DNA from: Plasmopara viticola
Lineage: Eukaryota; Oomycota; Peronosporomycetes; Peronosporales; Peronosporaceae
Direction: 5' to 3'
Assembly: GCA_001695595.3 (NCBI GenBank)
Contig: MBPM02000071.1
Coordinates: 124,001 to 188,000 of the forward strand
DNA: 64,000 nucleotides
In this document: piece by piece, positions 55,992 through 64,000 of the stretch
How the letters are laid out: each line of letters begins with the position of its first letter
Position numbering within the stretch: the first letter of the stretch is position 1
The notes under the pieces: model-generated
Database searches by the model: none
The model's input: only the letters and a program-made list of their open reading frames with translations
What the model was told of the DNA's origin: nothing
Program-made: the position numbers and the translations under genes

Positions 55992-58900
55992 ATGGACCCG
56001 TTCACGGAGCTGCGCAAGCACGCAGGTGGTGCACATCCACAAAAAGTGAAACTTAATGTGGTTCTAAGTGCCATCTGCGACGTTATCTACGAGCGTCGCA
56101 CCAATGGCGACCGCCAGGCGCCAATCTCACCCACCGAGTATTTCGCTGCGCTGATGACGGCACTAGACGCTGCATCCGACTCGCATCGCCAGGAGATCGC
56201 ACAACTCCTTTGCATGGTTTTGCCAGCGGTACCAGATGCTGTTCTTCGCGGCAAATTTGCCGCGGTGGCCAAGTGTCTCACTACGGTCTTGCAGGAGGCG
56301 GGTGACGACGCTGCACTACTGCGTTCGGCCTCTGCCTCTCTGGCGTTGACGCTGCTTGCGCAAGAACCATCAACTACTGCTTGGAGTCGCCCCGAGCTGT
56401 TGCGCAGCTTTCAGCTACTACTGGCGCTGGCAATGGATTCGCGTCCTAAGGTGCGCAAGGCTGGCCACAAGTGGGTCGTGGACATTCTAGAGCTCCACGC
56501 CGCCAAGGGCTGCGACGTCCTCTCCACGCACATTGCCAGTTTTGCTGAAAATGTATTTGCGAGCTTCAAAAAAGGAGATAACGATGATCAGCGCCTTGTG
56601 CTGCTTGTCGCCTTTCTCAAACTGGCGCTGCCGCTGCTACAGCGTAAAGTCGTGGCTTCCCTCGTTGCAGCACTCGCCCAATTTCTTGATGCAAACTCAA
56701 AGACGTTGCGTCTCGTGACGTATGAAGCGCTTGATGCCCTGAGTTCTGCACCAGAGGCACAGCTGACGGCGGATGCCTTACAAAAGCTCGTGGTCGCTGT
56801 TCTTGACGCTCAGAGCAGTGACTCTCAGGAGGCTCAGGGAAGTCCCGTGGCCATCTCTGCCGTGCGTATTCCCTCTGAAGCTCTCATTCGTCTCGCTGCT
56901 GTGAATGCCGAGGCGGCTTATGACCTTCTACCACGTGTAGTAAGTGCTGTGTGCTCTCATCTTTCAACCGACAGCGATCGTGTCCAGCGCCAAGCTACTC
57001 GCTCATTGCTGAGTGTGGTAAAGGCTACCGTGATTCCTGAGCTCTTTGCAGCCAAAGATACGAATGAAAACGTTGCCCGCGTGCTGGCTTCTCTCCAGAG
57101 TCTGACTTCGCTGCGCTTTCAAAGTGCATGGAGCCACACTTTCCCGCTTCTTGCTGATCTCTTTCGCTTTTACGGAAAAACTAGTCGCTTAGCGTTTGAA
57201 CCCATTATAATCACGTGCTGTGAACTTCACGAGGCTGCTCACCAACTTCCACAGCAGGAGCAGAAGGAAAAGAGCACCCAGTTGTTTGCGCTGGCTGCAG
57301 GTGCTGCTGTGGAAGCCATGGGCCCACAGGCTTTCCTCGAAATTGTCCCTATTGCCCATCCCACTGAGATTGTGAGCGAGCAGCGTGCGTGGCTCCTCCC
57401 AGTCTTTCGTGACGCGCTGCGCGCGACTCGAGGGGGTAACGAGCTCAGTTTTTTTACCGATGTTGTGCTGCCCTTGGCTCGTGCATGCGAGGCCGGTGCA
57501 CGTGAGGCCACCGTCACTCCGCTACAAGCTAAGAACCTTCAGACTCGGGCCATTCAATTGTGGAATTTATTCCCTAGCGTATGTGCTCGTGCCGTGGATA
57601 TTGACTCACACTTTAAAAAGATTGCCAAGGTCCTCGCAAGTGCCATGGCTGACAAGCGCTACCCGGAGCTGCGTCTAGCAGTTTGTCAAGGGCTGCAAGC
57701 CCTTGTAAAGCGCACACGTGCTCTGGAGAAATCCATTGCTCGTCGCTACCACTGCGAGGCGGAGGATATTCAAGTAGAAGACGTTGAGAACGAAGGTGTT
57801 GTGACTGAAGCGGACCAATTGGATGAGGCAAAGTTGGCGCGTGATCGTGCTGCTTTGGCCAAATTCTCGGGACGCTATGTGCCACTGCTGCTCTCTTTTG
57901 TTGAGGAAGTAGACCCGGAAAAGGATACGGAGCGTGCTCAAGTGCTGCTCGATACGCTCGAGGGCTTTTCCTCGCTTGCTGATGCCCACTTAATCAGCAC
58001 TACGTTTAAAAAAGTAATGCAGAAGCTGCTAGAGGCTACGACGGAGGCCAAGCGGGTAGAGGCAGACGGTACGGTTGGCAACTCGAAGCGGGCTACCAAG
58101 CTTCGACGGATTTCGCATGCGCAGATGGCTCTTGCATTGGCTCTCTTAACTCATGTCGACGACGCCAACGTAGCGCTCTTGTACCGTGTAATAAAGCCGT
58201 ACTTGCTGGACGATGCCGATGCGTGTATGCAGAAACGTTCGTACGCTGCTTTGGTCGCCATTTGCGACTCGCACCCAACGTTCCTGTCGGAGGAGTCTCA
58301 ACTACAAGACTTGACGCGTGCAATCTGTGAGTCGCTGCTCACTTGCTCAGTGCCTGCCAAAAAAATGCGCTTGCGGGTACTTGCTCACTTGATCCGCGCG
58401 TTGCAAGCTCAGCCAGCTACGGATAAATTGGCCGAGAAAGAGCTTGTGCCCAATCTTGTCGGTGAAATCATGCTTTGTACCAAAGAGGCGAACGGGAAAG
58501 CTCGCGAGGCTGCGTTTGAGCTCCTAGTGGCCATGGCCACGCTGCTGCGCGCTCGTGACCCACAGAATGGAATTATGGAATTCATTCAGATGGTTTTAGG
58601 CGGTCTAGCCGCCCGCACGCCCCACATGCGCAGTGCTGCTGTGATTTGCTTGAGCCGATTGGTGTTTGAATTTGGTCGTGAAGATGCAGCTATTACTCAG
58701 GCTATGCCGGCTTTACTCAAGACAGTGCTCATGCTGCTGCACGAAAAAGCCCGTGAAGTGATCAAGAGTGTGATTGGCTTTATGAAGCTCGGTATTGCCG
58801 TGTTGTCGAAAGATCAGTTGGCACAATTCGTACCGGATATGGTCAATGGTCTCTTGGTCTGGATTGGCGAAAGCAAGAATCGATTTCGCGCAAAAAACCG

Positions 58901-59672
58901 CATCATTTTGATCAAATTGTGCCGTAAATTTGGCTACGAGCACGTGGCTGCGTTAGTACCAGAGGAGGATCGTGCGCTCATCCGTCACATTAAAAAGACC
59001 AAGGAACGCGAAGACAAGAAGAAGTCGGAACTTGCGGCTGAGGCTGCCGAGCGCCGTGCCGCTAAGAAGAACCGCAACTCTTTTGAAGACTTTATGGCTG
59101 ACTCGGACGATGAAGGAGACGATGTCGAAGCTGCGGCAATGCAAGTGTTGAAACGAAAGAAGGACTTGCACAGGAAGCACAAGGGCGGCAAGATGATCCG
59201 TGAAGACAGTGATGATATCATGGATTTCCTGGATGATAACGCTGCAGTGAAGAATATATTCTCAGCACAGAGAGGCCGACAGGACAATGATGAGAGTGAC
59301 GATGACTTTCAAATGAGCAAAGATGGACGTTTGATTATCCCTCAGGATGAAAACGACGGCATGGACGGGGGGAGCGGTAGTGGCGATGACATGAAAATAA
59401 AGCAGGATGTGGCGACTCAGCTGCAGCGCATGGGACTTCACAGCAAAGGTAAAAACGGCAAGGGCGACCGAATAAAGCGAAAAAGAGACGAGGATGGCAG
59501 TACGGGTCGGGAATACCGTGCGAAGAAGGCAGGAGGTGATTTGAAGAAGAAGGGCAAGCTCGAACCCTATGCTTATCTTCCGCTGGATCCGAAGCTAATG
59601 GCTAAGCGCAATAAGCGAGAGGCAGTAACGCGTTACGGCGGCAGTATGGGTAAGAGGCGGGGTAAAAAATAA
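55992..59672 (+). CDS. RRP12: RRP12-like ribosome biogenesis HEAT protein
   Basis: Single exon from ATG 55992, 1226 residues, close to yeast Rrp12 (1228). RRP12 binds pre-ribosomal subunits and aids 40S maturation and export in the nucleolus and nucleus. Most of the protein is Leu/Ala-rich helical HEAT-type repeat. A central region (residues ~440-560) holds the family block A-H-P-T-E-I-V-S-E-Q-R-A-W-L-L-P-V-F-R-D followed by E-L-S-F-F. Around residues 830-1000 is the conserved KEANGKAREAAFELLVAMA and RTPHMRSAAVICLSRLVFEF stretch. The last ~230 residues are highly charged, with basic nuclear or nucleolar signals and acidic Asp/Ser runs. The upstream frame has no ATG, and a 7-codon upstream ORF (ATG 55949, TAA ending 55972) precedes the start and might damp translation. 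No intron was found. Confidence 0.9.
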   Translation: MDPFTELRKHAGGAHPQKVKLNVVLSAICDVIYERRTNGDRQAPISPTEYFAALMTALDAASDSHRQEIAQLLCMVLPAVPDAVLRGKFAAVAKCLTTVLQEAGDDAALLRSASASLALTLLAQEPSTTAWSRPELLRSFQLLLALAMDSRPKVRKAGHKWVVDILELHAAKGCDVLSTHIASFAENVFASFKKGDNDDQRLVLLVAFLKLALPLLQRKVVASLVAALAQFLDANSKTLRLVTYEALDALSSAPEAQLTADALQKLVVAVLDAQSSDSQEAQGSPVAISAVRIPSEALIRLAAVNAEAAYDLLPRVVSAVCSHLSTDSDRVQRQATRSLLSVVKATVIPELFAAKDTNENVARVLASLQSLTSLRFQSAWSHTFPLLADLFRFYGKTSRLAFEPIIITCCELHEAAHQLPQQEQKEKSTQLFALAAGAAVEAMGPQAFLEIVPIAHPTEIVSEQRAWLLPVFRDALRATRGGNELSFFTDVVLPLARACEAGAREATVTPLQAKNLQTRAIQLWNLFPSVCARAVDIDSHFKKIAKVLASAMADKRYPELRLAVCQGLQALVKRTRALEKSIARRYHCEAEDIQVEDVENEGVVTEADQLDEAKLARDRAALAKFSGRYVPLLLSFVEEVDPEKDTERAQVLLDTLEGFSSLADAHLISTTFKKVMQKLLEATTEAKRVEADGTVGNSKRATKLRRISHAQMALALALLTHVDDANVALLYRVIKPYLLDDADACMQKRSYAALVAICDSHPTFLSEESQLQDLTRAICESLLTCSVPAKKMRLRVLAHLIRALQAQPATDKLAEKELVPNLVGEIMLCTKEANGKAREAAFELLVAMATLLRARDPQNGIMEFIQMVLGGLAARTPHMRSAAVICLSRLVFEFGREDAAITQAMPALLKTVLMLLHEKAREVIKSVIGFMKLGIAVLSKDQLAQFVPDMVNGLLVWIGESKNRFRAKNRIILIKLCRKFGYEHVAALVPEEDRALIRHIKKTKEREDKKKSELAAEAAERRAAKKNRNSFEDFMADSDDEGDDVEAAAMQVLKRKKDLHRKHKGGKMIREDSDDIMDFLDDNAAVKNIFSAQRGRQDNDESDDDFQMSKDGRLIIPQDENDGMDGGSGSGDDMKIKQDVATQLQRMGLHSKGKNGKGDRIKRKRDEDGSTGREYRAKKAGGDLKKKGKLEPYAYLPLDPKLMAKRNKREAVTRYGGSMGKRRGKK

Positions 59673-60246
59673 ATGGTAGCCTAATTATCCTACCCTAGGC
59701 TAAAGTACCGGTCCTAAACAGCATTTGTAGAAGTGTCTATCACTATGTTTTTGTCGAAGTTTATTTCAAGGTATGCCCGTCCTTCTTTTTAGTGAGCAAC
59801 ACTCTTCACGTACCAAACCTGTGTACTTAGAAGAAAACACACAGCATTGCAATGGATGCACTATGACTATCTTTAGGCATCGAGATTGTTAAGTGACGTG
59901 CCTTCTCGTAGCGGTATCAAGTCTTTTAACAAATTAAGACATGTGTACGATTCAGCCCAAACACCCTTTTTATTCTTTGCAAGTGTCTCGGGTATTTAAT
60001 TTGGTGTGTATCATGCATCGCAAAGCAACCTTCATTGGTTCTATTTTGACGTCAATATTTTCTATTCGTTTGAAATTATCGTAGCATTTTGGCAATAAGC
60101 CCTAAAAATAATGTAAAATCGTGTAAAATAACGACCTATCCTTCCGTTCTGCAACCTTCTCTCCCGAAAAAATCTACAAAACGCGCCAACGCTAGCAGCG
60201 GACAATCGATCGCCCCCACGTCTCTTGTGACCCTCTTGGCAGCACC
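59673..60246. other. Intergenic spacer
   Basis: 574 bp between two plus-strand genes. It should hold the 3' UTR of RRP12 and the promoter of the PROPPIN gene. I see no RNA gene or repeat in it. Confidence 0.6.
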
Positions 60247-61982
60247 ATGTCGACCATGAATCTTAGTCGCGAGCAGCAAAACGAGCTTCTCTTTGTTGGA
60301 TTTAATCAGGACAGCGGTGTGTGTTGACCATGTCGCGCTATAAAACCCTTCTGATGACGTATATATGCAAAATCAGGCTGCTTTGCATGTGGGACCGACA
60401 CGGGATTTAAAATATTCAATTGTGACCCATTTAAGGAAACGTTTCACCGAGGTGCGCAGTGTACAGCAAAGTTTACGGGAGAATGTGGTAGTCAGTTTTC
60501 GAGTTTTTGTATCGGCAGACTTTTCCGATGGCGGTATCGGCATAGTGGAAATGCTTTTTCGCTGCAACATTCTCGCAATTGTTGGTGGAGGACGCAATCC
60601 AAAGTATCCTCCGAACAAGGTAAGATTGGACACGCGGAGAATCAATTGTGGGGTTGATAAAGAGTGCGTTTTTGGTGTGGTACAGGTCATGATTTGGGAC
60701 GATCATCAGAGCCGCAATATTGGAGAGCTAAGCTTTCGCAGCGAAGTGAAGGCCGTGAAGCTGCGACGTGACCGGTAAGTGGCTTTTTTAAGTGAAATTT
60801 TGGCAACGTCATCGGTGGATTGATGACCAATTGCGTTGCTATAGTGTCGTCGTTGTGCTGCAGAACAAGATTTACGTCTATAACTTTTGTGCGTCGCTTG
60901 CAGTGCCGGATAAAGTAGCAAATGATCACTTCTTGACTCACTTTTGACGCCCATGTAGCGGACTTGAAGCTGGTCGATCACATTGAAACGATTGCGAATC
61001 CCAAAGGGCTGTGCGCGTTGTGCCCAAACCCATCCAACACGGTCTTGGCCTGTCCAGGCGTGACGCGCGGAACGGTTCGTATTGAATTGTACGATCTTCG
61101 AAAGACTACCCTCATCACAGCCCACGAAGCTGAGTTATCGCAGGTGAGATGATCTTTTTCGAATATTATCAAGCACATGGAAAGTAATGGTTGTGTCTAG
61201 ATATGTCTGAATCTTGATGGCACGCGTCTGGCGACGGCATCGGACAAAGGAACCTTGATTCGTATCTTTGACACGCAAAGTGGTCAGATTACGCAAGAAT
61301 TACGGCAAGTGGTAATACGTTGCGAGCGAGTTTGTTATCCTGTTCTCATGGATGTCCATTTTGTAGCCGTGGAGCGGACCGTGCAGAGATTTACAGCATT
61401 TGCTTTAGCCCAACAGCACCTTTGCTTGCGTGCTCGAGTGATAAGGGTACAGTGCACGTCTTCTCGTTAACAGCTGAAGGGTCTGGTCACAGCTTTTCCT
61501 CCGAGTTGAATACAGTGGGAAATGTCCCATCGCACAGTATGCCATCCCATTTTGCAGCTGCTAGTGCTCCTCGGAGTGGAGATGAGGACGGTACTGAGAA
61601 CTCCAAGTCCAGGTGCTGTTTTTGCTGTCGAAAGATCTTGATATTGAATGAAATTATTGACGTGTGTGATTTTCTATAGCCTGTCGTTCATGCGAGGACT
61701 GCTTCCCAAATACTTTAGTTCCGAGTGGAGTTTTGCCCAATTTCGTGTTCCAGAGACTCGAACGATTTGTGCATTTGGGACGGAAAAGAACACTATTGTT
61801 GGTAAGTGTTTTCGTCGCAAAATTGAATGACAAGTCATCAAATACTGACCCTCATTTTGTTTTTCTTGCCTCAATTAGTCGTCGGAGCAGATGGATCTTT
61901 TTACAAAGCTATCTTTGATGCCAACGGCGAATGCCAGAATACGTCTTACTCCAAGTTTATCCAATCTGACGAGGATGAGTAG
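60247..61982 (+). CDS. ATG18: PROPPIN autophagy protein (ATG18/WIPI family)
   Basis: Ten short exons: 60247-60316, 60377-60451, 60519-60619, 60686-60774, 60845-60888, 60959-61143, 61201-61304, 61367-61612, 61680-61801, 61879-61982, giving 379 residues. PROPPINs are seven-bladed beta-propellers that bind PI3P and PI(3,5)P2 on autophagosomal and endosomal membranes. The start [20 protein letters not shown] is typical, as are [36 protein letters not shown] and FRGL-like downstream blades. The lipid-binding motif is L-R-R-G at residues 222-225 (usually F-R-R-G), followed by [13 protein letters not shown]. That motif is split by an intron whose donor is GCAAGT, a GC-AG intron; all the others are GT-AG. 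All phases close exactly to the stop. ATG18 versus WIPI3/4 (ATG18b-like) subtype is not resolved. It converges on XAP5 with 174 bp between stops. Confidence 0.93.
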
Positions 61983-62156
61983 ACTACAATCCAGCAGATA
62001 TTCAAAATTTTCGAAACAATCGTACGCAAGTGCGCATGCTCTTATGAAATTGCCATCCGCTTTGATTAATTATACTTTTCAGCTTATCCAATCCGTGCAC
62101 CAATGATTGTTTGCAAACTTCTTTAAATTCGCTGAAAAATACATTTGATCGTGCAA

Positions 62157-63602
62157 TTAATCTCCGTGGATTGTATACTTTTCGCGAACAATGCTTGGAT
62201 CAAACTGGAAAAACAGATACTCCGCTACGTCAGACAGCTTGGCTTGGCTTTGACAAAAGACGTACGTACCACTTCCCATCTACTGGCAGGGAAAATGTGC
62301 TTGTTCTTTTCGTACCAATACCGGTCCACAACTTTGCCTGGATGTGACTACATTACATGCGCAAAACGTTAAACATGCACTAGCATAAACAAGAAATGTT
62401 GCGCTGTCCCAACCTCATCTTTTTCAACACGCCGGTCTTGCACGAGACGTACATCGTCGTGCACGTCGAAATGGAACAATGGGCCACTTTTCCCTCGAGC
62501 TTTGGTTACGATTAAATCGTAGAAAGAATAGTGCTATGAAGCAATTCAAGGAATTAGCTACATTTTAGCTCCCGGTACCACAAAGCTCGCTCACGTGAGG
62601 AATGATAAGGTCTTCTTTAATGTAAATTAAATTCTCTGCACTGACACCGCGCAGCTCGGCAAACTCGGCGACCAACTGCTGTTTGACAAGCTCGAGGTAT
62701 TTGCCAATTGTTGTCTTCTTTGGAACCTATTGCGATAGTTTAAAAGTTAGGCAACTGCTTTCGTGAATCGTGCGTTCTCACTAACCGTGATCTCCCGACG
62801 GTGCCCAGAGCCATCCCAGTAACTGTAAGTCACCGCAACACTCTCGTCTGCAGTACATTACTCTTATGAAAATCGGCAACGAATCAATGATTCCCATACC
62901 TTTGATACGCTCTTGCTCGGCTTCCCACTCCGCACGAAGTCGCTGTCGTTCGCGTGCTTCCTCCTTTTCGCGTTCCTTATCGGGCAAGAAATCCGTTGCG
63001 ACATTTGGATTCTTAATGCTCTTTCTAACCCGTCTCGACATCCCAATCGAATCGGGTTCATCCTTTTCATCGTCTAGATCGAAGGAGAGCGGCCCCATCG
63101 TCTTGACTTTTCGTTTCTTCTTTCTTGGCTCTTTCTGCTGTTCCTCCAGCCTATCGCAATCATAACCATCCACGCATGAGATTACCGTATCATTGTCATC
63201 CATTGACGATGCTCCAATACACACACCGCACATCGACATTCGAGCTTTTGCGATTTTGAAGATCCTCGCGTTTCTTTCTAAATTCTTCCGCCGTCACCAA
63301 TCCCACCGTTTGGCGCTACAAATAACGACCTTCAGTGCAAAGTGCTGACAAGTATCTTACTGCAAGCCTCTTCATTGTCCAAAACTTTCCTTAAATTCGC
63401 TCTCATCGTCGTCCTGGTGCGACTGAAAGTTGGCGTCAATGCGCGTTCCTCGACGATTTGTCTTTTCAATGTCCTGGCGCTTGGCTTCGTACTCCTTTTC
63501 CTGTTCTTCACGCTTTTTGGTCAAATGCGCAGCTCTTGATCCGGCCGCGTTGCCTTCCACCGTGTGTGCGCCCGACGACCCGTAGCGCTTGATGCCTGTC
63601 AT
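62157..63602 (-). CDS. XAP5/FAM50-like nuclear protein, with a frame problem at the first splice
   Basis: Eight exons on the minus strand: 63602-63361, 63315-63227, 63150-62900, 62847-62786, 62726-62595, 62533-62414, 62347-62270 and 62204-62157, about 340 residues, as in plants and animals. XAP5/FAM50 proteins are nuclear and linked to gene expression and splicing. The N-terminus is a charged helix ([20 protein letters not shown]), followed by [10 protein letters not shown], a basic nuclear signal (RKKKRKVK) and a [19 protein letters not shown] helix. The strongly conserved C-terminal half has [43 protein letters not shown] and [16 protein letters not shown]. Exons 2-8 join in perfect frame. 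Exon 1 ends two bases into a codon before GTAAGA at 63360, and its own frame meets TGA just before, so one base seems missing (see findings). Confidence 0.88.
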
Positions 63603-64000
63603 GGTACAAATATTTAATAATTATATTGGTACTCGAAGGATACATAAATTACGGAGTGCTATTCAGGGCATATACTTAATTCTTGATAGGAATGAAATGG
63701 ATGTTACAAAGTTAAATTTCACTCGTCCGAGGATGACCATTTGCTTGCCAAGAGATTTATTAATTCCCTCTCCGCCTCCTCTGTGCAAGGTGCTGTGCGA
63801 CCCCGTCACACGTGGTAGCACTTGATTTAGGCAAATCCTGCGCCCGCGCGGGTAGATCGATAATCTGGACCTTCCAGGATAAATTAGCGGACGAGCAGTT
63901 CGCACTGCTTCAGACAGTACAAGCAGCCAGCAAGAAATGCTTGCGACTAGGGAATTTATCTGTTAATTTAAAAAAGCGTATATATTAAGTCTTAAGTACA
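63603..64000. other. Upstream region of XAP5, no supported gene
   Basis: About 400 bp upstream of the XAP5 start. It presumably carries the promoter. No exon, RNA gene or repeat is recognisable before the window ends. Confidence 0.5.

Noticed and set aside
61320..61470. Using a GT donor near 61309-61320 for PROPPIN intron 7
   Set aside because: Those donors give the wrong phase and destroy the L-R-R-G motif; the GC donor restores it exactly.

Overview
The window looks like nuclear DNA of an oomycete (water mould), most likely a zoospore-forming member of the Peronosporales. The reasons are short GT-AG introns (about 42-105 bp), very tight gene islands in a TE-rich AT-leaning background, a tRNA-derived SINE, and an intact SPAG16/PF20 gene for the flagellar central pair, which suggests the organism still makes flagellated spores. 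Species was not determined. All exon models below were read by hand from splice signals and reading-frame continuity.

Layout. (1) 1-17.8 kb is a gene desert. It holds a 5'-truncated SINE with an 18-bp target-site duplication (1865-2213), a 54-bp tandem duplication (8333-8439), a decayed retroelement-like stretch (8.9-10.4 kb), and a three-copy array of a ~976-bp unit (10681-13568) carrying pieces of a Cys-rich ORF. (2) 17.8-24.0 kb is the first gene island: AKTIP/FTS-like E2 variant, a tail-anchored coiled-coil protein, a six-exon CDP-alcohol phosphatidyltransferase (ethanolamine/choline phosphotransferase) and an EGF-like multi-pass membrane protein. (3) 24.0-34.6 kb is a desert with a full-length SINE headed by a tRNA-Ser(GCT)-like sequence (24842-25282) and a 57-bp tandem duplication. 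(4) 34.6-44.4 kb is the second island: MMS19, mitochondrial ribosome recycling factor, an unrecognised coiled-coil protein, SPAG16/PF20 and a GT8 membrane glycosyltransferase. (5) 44.6-51.3 kb is a near-complete but mutated L1/Tx1-type LINE bounded by a perfect 17-bp target-site duplication, followed by a decayed Ty3/gypsy fragment (51.7-52.7 kb) and desert to 55.9 kb. (6) 56.0-63.6 kb is the third island: RRP12, a ten-exon ATG18/WIPI PROPPIN and XAP5/FAM50.

The genes are conserved eukaryotic housekeeping functions: Fe-S protein assembly (MMS19), pre-rRNA export (RRP12), autophagy (WIPI), phospholipid synthesis, mitochondrial translation (RRF), flagellum (SPAG16) and glycosylation. They do not form one pathway. 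Within islands, genes are packed with 100-180 bp between ends and several convergent pairs share spacers of 120-175 bp; between islands lie 10-18 kb of mobile-element debris. I found no defence system, CRISPR array or biosynthetic cluster. The most notable items are the SINE with an apparently intact tRNA-Ser head, the TSD-bounded LINE beside the GT8 promoter, the 976-bp array with its chimeric junctions, a probable GC-AG intron inside the phosphoinositide-binding motif of the PROPPIN, and an apparent 1-nt frame defect at the first XAP5 splice.
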